The translations under genes and the position numbers were made by a program. The notes beneath the pieces are model-generated. The model was not told the DNA's origin. It saw only the letters and a program-made list of their open reading frames with translations, and did no database searches. A DNA stretch of 64,000 nt from Epiperipatus broadwayi. Its lineage: Eukaryota > Onychophora > Udeonychophora > Euonychophora > Peripatidae. Below, piece after piece: positions 1-11,903 of the stretch. Location: contig JAQFVV010006208.1 of NCBI GenBank assembly GCA_028023455.1, positions 9,590,963-9,654,962 of the forward strand, read 5' to 3'. Each line of letters begins with the position of its first letter. The stretch's first letter is position 1.

Positions 1-3000
1 ATTTCCAAATGTCCAAATTATCTTTTCATTCAGAAGATATTTGATTTATATAAAGTTATGTGATAGAATGACAGCCTGTTAAGCTAAATTGCGCAGACGC
101 TGTGAGAATGTTGTTAATAAATGAATACCTTCGAACAACCACATGATATAGTGTTTATATAAGAGTTATGTGGGAAAAGACTAATTTATATACATGATGA
201 TGCAATGTAGATATCCTTTCATTTAACAAGTAATCAATTAATAAAACACTGCAAGTAAACTGATGTTAATTTTATCCATTATTATGCTATGGAAATTGAA
301 CCAATTTTTATTGCATATGTAAATAATACACCAAGCTTATAAAATTATATTAGCAGGTGAGCATAATCTTTGTGTACATTTTTCTGTTAACATTTAGACC
401 TCTTCATTGGGAAGTAGGTAATATCCACTTTAAAACAAAGAAGCATTCCAGTGGTTTTGAAATGCTAAGAATTAATTTTCATATTTCAATAAATCATTTC
501 TCACAAATTCAATGACCTTATATGGTCAGTGGATGAGCATTATTGCTTTCAGTCAATCATTCTATCCATTGCACAATCACATACTTTTAAAAATAAATTT
601 TGAAAAATCATAAGAAGGAACTTAGATTCAGTTCTATTGAAGCCAAAGTAGAAATAGTGAGTTTTTTCTATTCCCTTTTATTTATAAACTTTTTTATTGA
701 TGCCAGAGTAACCATGGCAATGCATTTTATTCACTCTTTAACTATTTCCAACCAGCTTCATTTAAATAAAAATTTTATTACCTAAAATAATGACAAATAA
801 AAAAATATTTTACAATTATTATATATAACAAACATTTACATTTGTAAGATACAAATAAGATCCTTTCAGTCAAACATAATTTAAATAATTAAGACTACAT
901 TTTTTTCATACTATAATGAAAGTAAACTTTTTACATATATCTTTCAAATATATTATTATGCAAATAAACAACAAATATACTAGACATTAAACATTTAGAT
1001 GTATTATTTGTACTTTACTATTGTGAATGTAGTAACAAAAATACATATAATAACAACAAAAGAACCATAATTTTATCCAAACTATGTGCTCCATTATCAC
1101 ATATCCATTTTAAAATGAATAAAGTCAATTCACAATCTTATACACTACAATTAATAATAAGCAATTTTTTATATCAATACTATCATCATCATTGCAACAC
1201 AGTTTAATGCTTTATAGGTTAAGTATTCACCATCAAAATCAAACCAGAAAAAAAATTATACCTGTCATTTTACCATATGTTGAAACTCATCTCAAACTTC
1301 AGTAGGGACAACATCTCCCTTCTGTCAAAAAAGAAAATGCTTTTTTCCTTTTTATTCTTTCTCTTTTTTAAAAAAAAACTAACAATAGTGATTTAGTATT
1401 ACATTTAAATATATACAATAAACCATCATCACCTAAATATACACAGGCATTCATTCTTTTCTTCTTCCTCATCTTCATATACTATTTAATAATTCAATCA
1501 TAGTGAATCCTAAATACTTCATTAGTATGTGCACTAACACAAGACAAAACATATTTACTCCTTTATTTCATCTTCTTAATATATTTCCATCAGTTTATTA
1601 TATGCCGCCAATGAATAAACATCAAAGCATCTTGATTAACAAAAAAAAATTGGCTTATTCAATAACCATTAATAATGCATCATAAAGGACATTTATTCAT
1701 CTGTATTATTTTCATCCTTCATAAAATTTGTCGATTGCAGTTGCTAAAACTTTATTATAAATTTGAAAATAAACCTTTATATCTTTAGCATTTTCAATAA
1801 TCTCATCAATAATATAACCTGAAATTTATTATAACTAACCATACAATACTCAAGGTTTCTTACATCAAAACCAACTAACTTGTCGTTCATGCTTTGATAC
1901 CACCAAAACATTAATAACGTTTCTTTTATATAATGCCTTTCTAACTTGCTTTTTAATATAGTATTCCTTTTAAGATTACCTCCACTATTCAATTTTGAAG
2001 ATAAATTTATGTTCCATAGGTTTTATTCATAAAACATTATAAATTCTGAAGTTTTATTTCCTATGCTGCTATTGCTACATGGGAAATAAATTGTTGGTAT
2101 GTAGAAATAAATTACTACAATCATAAATATGAGGACAAAATTCCATTCAACATGCATCTATTAAACTCCTATCTAAAACTGACACCATTATATTTTTGAT
2201 GTATAACCATATAGTGCTCATTTTAAAATAAATTATGAAAGAACTAAATCATCATCCAAAAATCAATTTTATTGCATTAAATATTATATAATAAATTTTC
2301 AATTCTCACCTTCTGGGATGCTATATATACAGTTAATAAGATAGTAATTAAAAGAGCAGTAGAATGCCTCTTCATTAAGAAAGTTAATTGAATCCCATCT
2401 AAAATAGATGTTAGGGTTTCTATATTTTTACAGGGCCTGTCTGGGATACACGACCAAAAACATTTATTGCAGATTATTGAATATTTCAGCATGAAATTTA
2501 ATAAGTCACAAAATGTATAATCGCATTTACATTACCAACAATATACTTATTTTGTAATATAAACAAAAGCAAAAGAGAATTCTTTATGTACGTATATTAT
2601 CTATTAAAATGAACCCAGAGCTGTTTGGCGTAATTGATTCTGATCCCCTAGCGGTCAAACTTTTTATAAACTCCAGAGCAATAAATTCATATGCCTTTTT
2701 TATTTTATTTTAATTAAAACAAAATCAAAAATTGGAATCACAGAAAGAGAAAGGTGAATAACTCCATGTGTGTGTATGTTTAAAATTAAAAAAAAATCAG
2801 ATATATTAATTTTTAACTGAGTTTTAAAGTTTACATCTGTGCTAGAGATAATCTCTAGTTTAGCAAATGATTAGTAATAATCATTATTATTTTTATCTGA
2901 AGTGGATGATATCAAAGTTGTGAGTGGAGTGAGTTTGATAGTTATAAATAAAAATATAACAAATTGATAACCTACCAAATTAATGGAGAGCCACTTCCAT

Positions 3001-3110
3001 TTGGGAAAAATTACTTATTAACTCATCAAAAAATAATTATAAAATATTAAATGAATAAATATTAATATATAAAAAATTAAATTAAAAATTAAAAATAAAA
3101 GTAAAAATAA
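1..3110. other. A+T-rich intergenic DNA, no gene seen
   Basis: Only short open frames without recognisable domains occur on either strand, and stops are frequent in all frames. Homopolymer runs and low-complexity A/T tracts are common. I see no RNA gene, transposase or reverse transcriptase motif here. Confidence 0.6.
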
Positions 3111-3124
3111 GTGGTTAAGAAAAC

Positions 3125-3210
3125 CGGGACAATTAATTGTCCCGAAGCAATATATCGAGATATCGGGACAAGAGAGCTAAAATCGGGACAAATCTGGGAA
3201 AAACGGGACA
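3125..3210. repeat. Cluster of CGGGACA motifs with a 20-bp palindrome
   Basis: A perfect 20-bp palindrome (CGGGACAATTAATTGTCCCG, 3125-3144) is followed by CGGGACA at 3164, 3184 and 3204, the last three exactly 20 bp apart. Regularly spaced short motifs beside a palindrome resemble the subterminal transposase-binding repeats of cut-and-paste DNA transposons. No transposase frame and no matching second end were found, so the identification as a transposon terminus is inference. Confidence 0.45.
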
Positions 3211-3299
3211 TATGGGCATCTAGTGTTTAATAAAACCTAGTAATTCTCATCATAGTGATTCATTTCCTGTATATCAATTTAGCATACAGACATGTTTAT

Positions 3300-3400
3300 A
3301 TGTCATAGCATCGGCCAGGAGGCGAACCCACAACCGTCTGCAACCGACTACTTTCTTGCAAGGCGGATGCGATGACCTCTCGGCTAACAACACTTGACAA
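3300..3400 (-). mobile_element. tRNA-derived SINE, copy 1
   Basis: On the minus strand a tRNA-like head is readable. It has an A-box-like segment (TTAGCCGAGAGGT), a spacer and a B-box-like segment (GGGTTCGCCTCC), ending in GATGCTATGACA. The same body occurs at 7.3, 32.9 and 41.6 kb, which proves it is a dispersed repeat and not a single-copy tRNA gene. The flanks here show no clean target-site duplication, so this is probably an old insertion. Confidence 0.75.
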
Positions 3401-4182
3401 ATTTATTTGACATGAAACTCATAACGTTTCTATATTAGGTGGCAGTTCATAATTTACTATATAATATTTAACGCAATAAATTTATAAGATTGCATGCTGA
3501 AAATGAAGTAGTCTTTTACCAGAAGGTAATTTAAACAATAAACTGTAAATAGCTTTGATTTGAGAAATCCGAGTCATTTTAAAGAAGGAATTTAATATTA
3601 CAATATATATTAGAAGCCGTATAATGTAAATTAGATTTAGAATATTATCTTTTTAAAAAATAAGATTCGAAAGAAATAAAATTTGTATGAAGGCATACCA
3701 TTTGATTTCTTATATACATATATTAGTGTGAGTTTGGATTTATCATGCCCATATCTATATTATAATTAATTCCATATTTATTATGATTTATAAATTACAG
3801 TCGCAATTATATTTTGTTTGTACCATTTCTTTGTTCCCGGGAAATTTATTGTTTATTCATGCACTATGTATGTGTGTGATTCATTTTGAAAACTGAGCAA
3901 GGCACTCAGAAAATAAATGAAGATTAAAGTATGAGGGAGGGTTTGCCTATTGATGGTTTTGATCAGTTTTTAAACTGGATCATGATGCTTTATGGGTACT
4001 GATTATTGTCCTATATATATATAAATTAAGTTGTTGGTTTTTTTTGTTGTTGTTGTTTTTAATCAGTACATTATTCTTCTCAACTCTGCAATATCATAAC
4101 CACCCATCAACACAGAAGGTCAGACCATCTTTCTCATTGTTCATGCACTTTTTGGAATAACTACACTTTTCAGATTATATAT

Positions 4183-4280
4183 ATTGTTAAAAGGAGATTG
4201 CATTGACAACAGTTTGAAACTGTTGATTGTATTGATATTGGGATTGTCTAAGTGTTGATTAGTTTTAATAATATATATAT
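4183..4280 (+). repeat. Family G repeat, copy 1
   Basis: About 95 bp shares order and sequence with 27146-27243: a GTTAAANGGAG start, a central short hairpin, GATTGTCTAAGTGTTG, then an ATATATATA tail. Only two copies are seen in this window and no coding capacity or promoter box is recognised. Confidence 0.6.
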
Positions 4281-4594
4281 AACTAGTTTCATTTTTAAAA
4301 TTGCTTTTTTTTTATATAAGTAATATTCCTATTATTCTGTCACATATTTGACAGCTACATGAGTCTTGATGATGAGACCTTGATCATCATCATCATCCAA
4401 TCCACCTAGAATCATTATATGTTTGAAAACCAAATTGTAAGACCTAGACAGTTGACCCCAATCACAAATAATGTTATAATATATACATAAATATAAAATA
4501 AACCTTTTTTTTCTGCTACCCTCATGTAATAATAAATCTTCGAAGCAGAAATGATTTCTCCTGTTTAAAATATTTATTTATCATTCTGATAAAT

Positions 4595-4951
4595 TTAAAG
4601 TTGTGATTATAAATTTATTTAACGCACATTGATTACGTAAGTAATATTTACTAAAGCAATAAACCTTTAAGCATGTGCGCTTGAAAATGTGAAGGTAGGG
4701 ACCTCTACATGTCTTAATCACAAGCTTATGCGTTAGAAGAAAAGAGGGGAACCCTTCTTTACTTCAACCTACTTTCTATATAAATAGGTGACTTAATCAG
4801 TGAAGTATTGAATAGCATATAGAAAGTAGGTTGAAATAAAGAAGGATTCCCCTCTTTTCTTCCAATGCGTAAGCTTCTGGTTAAGACCTGTAGAGGTCCC
4901 TACCTTCGCATTTTCAAGTGCACATGCTTAAAGGTTTATTGCTTTAGTAAA
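4595..4951. mobile_element. Family C foldback element with TSD
   Basis: Two long inverted arms (about 4647-4786 and 4818-4951) surround a short spacer that shares sequence with the C units at 43-44 kb. A 13-bp direct repeat, CATTCTGATAAAT, lies at 4582-4594 and 4952-4964, which makes the inserted unit 357 bp. A TSD of this length points to retroposition rather than classical cut-and-paste transposition. The 78-residue open frame on the right arm is a by-product of the repeat. No hammerhead core was found in this family. Confidence 0.7.
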
Positions 4952-5211
4952 CATTCTGATAAATATAGAGTAAAGTTGAGAAATCACTGTTTTGTCCTGG
5001 GTTTTAATGTAGTAGCAAATAGTGAACTCTGGAGTTCAAATGAGATTATGGTTTCAGCTCTCTCTTTCCATAATTTACTTCGTATGGATGCTCAAGTATA
5101 AAAAGAACAAAGAAAACAATTTTATTTGGTTCAATTTTAAAGCTTTATTATTACACACATAAACATACTTATAATACTATAACCCAATGATTTTTTCAAA
5201 AGATGAAAATA

Positions 5212-5839
5212 AAGATTGATTATGATGAGTTAGAAGAAGTTGACAACTACAAATAGTTTGGTCAGATTATTACTACAGACAGAAACATAATGGATGAAAT
5301 TAATCATAGAATTAAACTTGGTTGGAGTGCTTTTGGTAGATATAACTTAATACTAAAAGGAAATATGCCTATGTGTTTGAAAAGGAAGGTTTCTAATAAA
5401 TGGGTTTTACCAGTTCTTACTTATGGATCTGAGACTTGGACACTTAATAGAAGAGCAATACAAAGACTTCAGACGATTCAAAAAAGTATGGAGAGATGCA
5501 TGTTAAGAGTAACAAGAAGAGATCAAAAACACAATATATGCATAAGAGAACAAACAGGTGTTACTGATATAGTTGAAAGAATTAAAAGACTAAACTAGAG
5601 TTTGGCTGGACATATTTCTAGAACAGATGATAATAAATGTACAATTGAAACCTTAAATTGGATTCCAAGAGATTATAAAAGATCCAGAAAGAGATCAAAT
5701 GTGAGATGGATGGTTGAAATAATAAAATGTGCAGGGGTGATGTAGAGAAGGGAGGCTAGAAATTAGAGAAGATGGATTGAACTTGGAGAGACCTTCATCC
5801 AGAAGTGGATTGATTATGGTTGACAACGATGATGATGAT
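5212..5839 (+). pseudogene. RTE-like non-LTR retrotransposon tail, copy 1 (degenerate)
   Basis: The translation gives the C-terminal part of an endonuclease-reverse transcriptase: LPVLTYGSETWTLNRR, then GVTDIVERIKRL, then a WAGHIAR-like block, WIPRDYKR and RWIELGETF. This order is typical of the carboxy end of RTE-type and related non-LTR elements. In-frame stops occur near the start, after the RIKRLN block and again near the end, so it is dead. It ends in a GAT trinucleotide run, as expected for an RTE 3' tail. The endonuclease and the catalytic FADD region are missing, so it is 5' truncated. A second copy is at 29.3-29.7 kb. The clade assignment is less certain than the non-LTR identity. 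Confidence 0.85.
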
Positions 5840-6568
5840 CCCAATCAAATGGTGACTAGTTACTGATTTTCTCCTCATGGTGCCTGAAATTCAATCTGTA
5901 AAATCAATAACATATGCTTAGTAACACCATAGTTTAGCCATTCCCCACAAAAATTCTAAAGTCCTATCATGTCTATATCATGAGTTATGGCATAAAATGT
6001 GACACTGTGTTTTGTATCTTAATCACAATTGAAATTTTTGCTTTAAATTGGTCAAAATTGTTACTGAAATGTTTAAATTGATTCAAACTGTGTATGGTAG
6101 TGAAGCCATGAATCATAAGAATATTCTCCAATGGTTTTAAATTAGATATATATTTAGCAATAGAACGGCCTTGTGGCGTATTGATAGCATATAGCCTGCC
6201 ATTACCATGAATTGGGTTTCTGTAAGGGTTAATATTTTTTTTTATTTTTTAATTAATTTTATGATATTTTTGAGATAACTGGACCATAAATTAACTATAA
6301 TATATAATTTTGTTTCATACTTCATTAGATCTAACATCAATTTGCATATAAATATATATTAATTACAAAGGTAATTTAAACCTTTTTAAACTGACAGTTT
6401 TTTTCATGATAATTTTTTTATTGAATCATGATTTTGATTAGCTTCTGATGATGATGACTGCAAGACAATCGAAACTTAGAATAAAGTTTTGATATAAAAA
6501 TAGTATTGTTAAAATATTTAAGAAAGTTGTAAATAATATGAATTTTGATTGTTATATGTAACATTAAA
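5840..6568. other. Intergenic; possible decayed hammerhead-like segment at 6445-6488
   Basis: There is no gene. At 6445-6451 CTGATGA is followed by GAAAC at 6471 and a short stem (ACTT/AAGT), then T. This resembles a hammerhead core with stem III, but stem II is poor and stem I is absent. See the 14.4 kb palindrome, which shares the intervening GACTGCAAGACA text. Confidence 0.3.
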
Positions 6569-6692
6569 ATAAAAGCATGGAACAATCCATAAATTAATTA
6601 ATTCAAACAATACCAGAGGGTTTGTTAAATCATATTTGATCACAAACTGTATTGCTTGAATTAATTAATTTACAGATGTTCCATGCTTTTAT
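6569..6692. repeat. Short foldback (MITE-like)
   Basis: Inverted arms of about 45 bp beginning ATAAAAGCATGGAAC (left) and ending in its complement GTTCCATGCTTTTAT (6678-6692) enclose about 35 bp. No coding potential is present and the family is unrecognised. Confidence 0.65.
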
Positions 6693-7031
6693 GTAAGATT
6701 TCATATAACAAACAAAATTGTCCTCAAATTAAATAAAAGCATTTCTTCAACAGCTGAAAGTGCACCCATCTACAGTTATCAAAATGAACATATAGAATAA
6801 ATCTTTACTTAGCTAACCTTCAAAACATTTAAGCAAACCAATTTAAAAACATTTTATGCATATATTATTTTTTTATTTTTTTAGGGTTTGGATATTTTGC
6901 TTTAAAAATATTTGTTTACACAATTTGAAAAAGATCCATTTGAAAGAAGCATATTAAAAATCAATTACAAAATGTGATTGAAAGTAAACAAACTAAAAGA
7001 AAAAGTTAAGTAAAATATATCTAATATAATA

Positions 7032-7199
7032 TAATGAACGTGCTAAGAGCTTTAAACAAGCTTTTTTGTAAATGCCTTCTCTTCCAACATTTATCAGAGA
7101 AGCTTGTTTAGAGCTATTAGCACATTCATTGTATTACATTTGTAGTACAAGCTTAATAAGTTAAGTCATGTGATGTATGACTTGATTTTCTTACTAATA
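7032..7199. mobile_element. Family F-derived foldback fragment
   Basis: The arm at 7032-7062 is inverted and repeated at 7101-7133, followed by the family F terminal text (TACAAGCTTAATAAG, then ATGACTTGATTTTC). The same arrangement occurs at 23352-23566. The ribozyme segment of the family is absent here. Confidence 0.6.
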
Positions 7200-7262
7200 T
7201 ATCTAATATATAAAAGGCATTTAAAAAAATCATTTACAAGATTTTTACTCCCCCCCCCCATA

Positions 7263-7363
7263 TGTCATAGCATCGGCCGGGATGCGAACCCACACTCATC
7301 CTGCAACCAACTACTTGCTTGCAAGGCGGGTGCGATGACCTCTTAGCTAACAACGCTTGACAA
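7263..7363 (-). mobile_element. tRNA-derived SINE, copy 2
   Basis: This has the same tRNA-like body as the copies at 3.3, 32.9 and 41.6 kb, read on the minus strand. ACAAGATTTTT at 7236-7246 recurs at 7360-7370 and is a likely target duplication. A C-run (7249-7259) separates the upstream copy from the SINE body. The left duplication also resembles the boundary motif of the family H repeat into which it is inserted. Confidence 0.75.
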
Positions 7364-8118
7364 GATTTTTGCTTTTATGAAGGCAATTGCTTAAAAAATT
7401 AAAGTTTACATTAACAATAGAAAAGGAAATTAAGATTTTATCCTTTATCTCTTTTTTCTTTTAATTACCTGTAGTCACCTCTAAAATTTCTTCAAATTAA
7501 GTATAGCAGCATCTATTGTGAAAGAATAACAACTTACTAAACGGATTTGAAAGCAAGTTGAAATATGGCTTTTCGGCACTGTTAGGCTCCCCAATCATGA
7601 AATATTACTTTGTTATATTACATTATTATTGAAACTGAACAAGTGTATAAAATCTGAAAAAATCTCATTCTAACCATGAAATCTTGCATTACTTTCTATA
7701 CTGAGCACCTAGAAAAAATCTGAAGAAAGTCTGTTGATAGAAGTAGATTAAAAACTGGTTATAAGATTTTTGTTTTGTTAAGGCAGTATTTTAAAAAAGT
7801 AATTTTACATAAGCAATCCAAAGATAAATTAAGATTTTATCCTCTCTGTCTTTTTTTTTTTTATATTTAATTTAACCAAAAGTACCTTTAAAACTTCTTC
7901 AAATTAAATAAAAGCATTTCTTAAAAAATATAACAGCATCTAGTTTGCATGATTAAAATAGTATCAAATCAATTTAAATGCAGTTTTAAATGTGACCTGC
8001 CAACACTGATAAGCTGGTAAATCCTGAAAAATTGCATTGTTATATTTCGTTGTCATGGAAACAGAACATGTATAAAATTTGGAGAAAATCCATTTGATAA
8101 AAGTAGGCTAAAAATCAG

Positions 8119-10404
8119 TTACAAGATTAGAATAAACATAAAGAATTCTTATATTTAAATAAATGTATTTAAAAATACATTATTTTATATTCTGTTATTA
8201 CTATCTTTTACTAATCATTGCATCTATAAAAATTTAAAATGCATATTTATTATATATCCAATATAACATAGTTAGAACATAATTAATCATACTGCAATTT
8301 TCCCACTCTACTTTGAGCACTTTTTAGCAAAAAATCTTTTATTGTACATATATAGTGTAGTGCCAATTAGTGCTGTATGTCACAGTATTTAAAAAAAAAT
8401 AAGTTTGTTGATCTTGTTGAATTTTTATTTCATTTGATCTATAAGTAATGGAGGTGTTAAAATATCAATGTTAACTAGATAACCATGGCAACCTAATATT
8501 TTAAAATAATATTTATTATTAATGTTAGCATCAATTCATAAATGTGTTGTGATCAATTTCAGAAAAAAATATAAACAAGTGAATAAATAAATAGATTCTA
8601 GAAAATAATTAAATGAATCATAAAAAGATCACTTAAATAAAATCAATATTATTAATAATTATCACACATTTCAATTTCTGTTACTGCATTCCCCATAGCA
8701 ATTGATCTATTATAAAATTAAATGTTTTATGTTTCATATATGTTTGTTTATAAATCAGTTTATTGAAAATATTATTAAAAATGTATGTTATATATATATA
8801 TATTTATTAAAATGTATTGGGAATGTAATATGAATTTTTTATTTTTGGTTAAAAATGAAAAATAATATCAAAATTGTAAAACAGGATTTTATTTTCACTG
8901 TATCCAATTATTTTAAAATCTTCATTTTACTTATTACTTGGAGGCAAATTTTATTAGACTGGATCAAGTGATCATTGAGTGATATTCAGAAGTTGTCCTG
9001 ACAACACTAATGTCAGCAAAAGTATGTTACAAATATGACCGAAATGCTGCAATTTGAGTTCTTGTAATTTTATCGTTGCCTAGAATGGACACATTTATAT
9101 TCATCTTTAAAAATGTGTTAAAATTTTATATTTTTTAAGTTATTAATTTCTCAAATCATGGAAGGATAAACCCAACCATCTGCCCATTCAATAGGAACAG
9201 CATGTTGATGAAATTCCAGGGAATACAGCAAAATGTAAAAAAAAACCATCAAAATGTATTGTATTGCAAGTCAACTATAAAAAAAATATTCCATTGTTAA
9301 AATCTAGGGTTTCATCTATTCATTCATGATGAATACAAACCCAAATGATGTGTATATGAATATCATATTTCAGATCAAAGAATTTCAAGATCGATTAACT
9401 CAACTTATGTATGATATTAAGCAATTTAAATTTCACTTTCTTAATTTAGACAGAAAAACCTATTTATTATTCGCTTGGATATAACTGAATTTTGTCAATG
9501 AAAAAAATTCTCTTTATACATTATTACCAATAAAAAAGGAAAATAAAGCCAGTGATGTGTGATTTTGCATTGACTAAGTATCAGTTGTTTTAAAAGCTTG
9601 GGTACATTTATATGCTTAAAAGAAAATATCAGTGAAAGTAATTGAATTCAAATCTGCGATAGTTGCCATTCATGCTTGTCTTCTCTACTTAAAGGAAAAT
9701 CATCTCTATGCATTAGGATCAGAAATGAGGAACCAGAAGATCGATGGACCAGTGGGTGAAAATGGACAGATTTTCACTTAGATGGTATGATATCTCTGTA
9801 TATATATATATATATTTATTTATTTTTTTTAAAAAAAAAGAAAAAAAGTGTTTGCATTTTGTTCATATTTTATTTTAAAATATAGATTTAAATGATATAT
9901 ATATATATATGGGTTATTATAGGATTCACATGATAAAAATGTCGGAGAAATTCATTTTTGTTCTTCTTATTTAAACTCTTATCTGATGATATAGGTTAAT
10001 ATGACCCGATGTTTTCAAATATTTAAATTTTTTTTATGTTTAAGATTTAACTCAGGGATATTCGGATAGAGAAGGCTTTAAATACATTGGGTTTTAAGTT
10101 AGTTCAATTATTTAAAAATTACATTAATGAATAACTAGAGATCACTTTTTATTTGGTCACATTTTTTTATCGTTGTATATTCTACTTAAAGTCTCAGGAA
10201 GATATTTAAAATCTCTCTTTCAGTTTTATATATAGTATTACTGCAATGCAGCACAATTTTGAGTTTCATATATACATATTTTATTCTTATTCATTATTGA
10301 TTCTGATGCAGTAATAGACCATCAATTATTTATATATTAAAGAAACATAATATTGTACTTTTCAACTGGCTACGATTTTAGTTTAGTGCAGATATCATTT
10401 GTTC
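8119..10404. other. Intergenic DNA with AT microsatellites
   Basis: No gene was found. Simple sequence includes TA runs near 8787-8802, 9803-9816 and 9896-9910, the middle one followed by an A-rich tract. A 14-bp X-box-like motif lies at 8479-8492. Open frames are short and shadow-like. Confidence 0.55.
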
Positions 10405-10414
10405 TTGTACTTTT

Positions 10415-10473
10415 ATAATCTGGACCAACTGATGAGTGCTGGTTTAGCATGAAATACATATATTGGTGATTAT
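10415..10473 (+). ncRNA. Hammerhead ribozyme, family B, best copy
   Basis: Reading 5' to 3': outer stem I ATAATC, bulge TGG, inner stem I ACCAA, core CTGATGA (10429-10435), stem II GTGCT, loop GGTTT, AGCAT, core GAA (10451-10453), stem III ATA CA TAT (10454-10461), then A at 10462 as the cleavage nucleotide. Inner stem I closes with TTGGT and outer stem I with GATTAT (10468-10473). Every core position matches the hammerhead consensus and the triplet ATA fits NUH. The very short stem III is the form known from Penelope-like elements and animal retrozymes, where dimeric RNAs help folding. Cleavage activity is inferred, not shown. Confidence 0.85.
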
Positions 10474-10901
10474 TTATCTTTTCGACATGTGGGTGATCAA
10501 GTGTATCAGAAGTATGAGATAACATGGATTGTTGAGGGGCATGTGAAAGTCTGAGTTCAAACTCCTATATATTACATATATAAGTGCAGATATGAAAAAG
10601 CCTATTCTGTAGGGGGGGTGCATATTTCAATATACAGTGCTTTAAGGTCTGCCCATCTCTCGTATACATATGTAAATGGACTATGTCCTATACATGAGGG
10701 GTCAGAATGACTTGTAGTCAACATGGGTAGGATGAAAAGGTTGGCACTAATGTGGGATTTGAGCATTCCATCATCAGATTTTCAATGAAATGGACAGCTG
10801 AAGAGTTGTGGGGTGGAATGGACTGAAGCCTGTTCATTAAAGTATGAAGATTGGCTATCTTAATATAAGCTGAGCTTTGATTGTATATGTGTGTGGAGAT
10901 G

Positions 10902-10959
10902 ATAATCTGGACAACTGATGAGTGCTGGTTTAGCATGAAATATGTATATTGGTGATTTA
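10902..10959 (+). ncRNA. Hammerhead ribozyme, family B, second dimer copy
   Basis: The core CTGATGA (10915-10921) and GAAA are intact and stem II GTGCT/AGCAT is unchanged. Stem III is ATA TG TAT followed by A. Inner stem I has lost one C (ACAA against TTGGT) and the outer stem is slightly altered, so folding should be weaker than in the first copy. Confidence 0.75.
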
Positions 10960-11903
10960 TTTTTTTGACATGTATGTGATCGAGTATATCAGTGGTATGA
11001 GATAGCATGGATGGTTGAAGGTCATGTGAAAGTCTAAGTTCAAACCCCTTATATATTACATATATAAGTGTAGGTATGAAAAAACCTGTTCTGTAGAAAA
11101 AAATTCATATTTTATTACTATTATAAAATTTTAATTATTAACCAATAACTTTAGAGTTGATTAAAATCCAGTGAATCTGTCTAATTATTTTTTTCAAATG
11201 TGCAAGGTAATTTTTGGTATGTAAAATGTGATCCAAGATCAAACCCATTTTGGTAAGTGAAATAGAGTTAGATATATGTATATTTTCTTATACATTATTA
11301 TCAAGTCTGATTAGATATAAATTTTATATTTGTTACTACATTTAAATATTTGTTTACTTATCTAAGTCAATATTACTGGTAGAAATGATTTCGTTAGTTC
11401 AGGGTTAATTATTAATTTGCTTATCTTGTCCAGTTACAAAAATCCTAGTAGATTTTGTTCTGTCATTAGTCCGAATGATTTGTCTTAATTACTTTTAAAC
11501 TTCTTTGAAGTGGCGTTCATAAATTTTATGAACTACTATAACTTAATATCTATCTTTGGCTTGGATAATTGCCAATTATCATCGTATGGAATTTAATTGT
11601 TATAAAATCCATTTTTATAATCGATTGATTGGTGATTTAGGCAGATGAGCAATATTAGTGATTGTAATTCGGTAAACATCCAATAGAAACCTACGGTAGC
11701 TCTAAATAATGATGTGATTGGGTATGGTAAAATGTGGGATTATCTAATAGATTTATTGATAATGTGTTTACCAATAGTGCTTTATTTCAATACATAACTT
11801 AAGCAATAACTGTATATCAATATATTGTAAAGGGTGAACAAAATATTAATATTATGTTTGATGTTTTATTCAATTAGATATAAAACTGAGTAAGGGTTTA
11901 TTT

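Larger units (their letters stand above)
6720..8118 (+). repeat. Family H diverged tandem repeat with nested insertions
   Basis: Two diverged direct units are visible at about 7360-7755 and 7756-8118. They share TTAAGATTTTATCCT, a TTCTTCAAATTAA block, a GAACA..TGTATAAAAT block and a final TAAAAA.CTGGTTA/ACAAGATT motif. A partial third unit (6720-6975) lies upstream. A family F foldback (7032-7199) and a SINE (7263-7363) sit between the partial unit and the first full unit. No open frame runs through the units, and no ribozyme core is intact in them. Confidence 0.55.
10405..11097 (+). mobile_element. Family B retrozyme-like tandem dimer
   Basis: Two direct copies are spaced about 485 bp apart. 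Each begins with a hammerhead motif (10415-10473 and 10902-10959), continues through a tRNA-like stretch ending in a B-box-like GAGTTCAAAC, and stops near TATGAAAAA.CCT.TTCTGTAG. The left end of the dimer begins at stem I of the first ribozyme. The second copy also carries the family's 5' segment (AATATAAGCTGAGC). The tandem multimer with one ribozyme per unit is the layout described for animal retrozymes. The 96-residue minus-strand frame over the second copy is a by-product. Confidence 0.75.

Noticed and set aside
3300-3400. Functional tRNA gene
   Set aside because: The same body recurs at four loci with mutations in the tRNA-like arms and with SINE-type flanks.
4865-5101. 78-residue open frame as a gene
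   Set aside because: Its first half is the right arm of the family C foldback, and there is no motif.
7360-8118. CACTGATAAG..CTGAAAAATTG in family H as a hammerhead
   Set aside because: The two H units do not agree on core positions and stem I cannot be formed.
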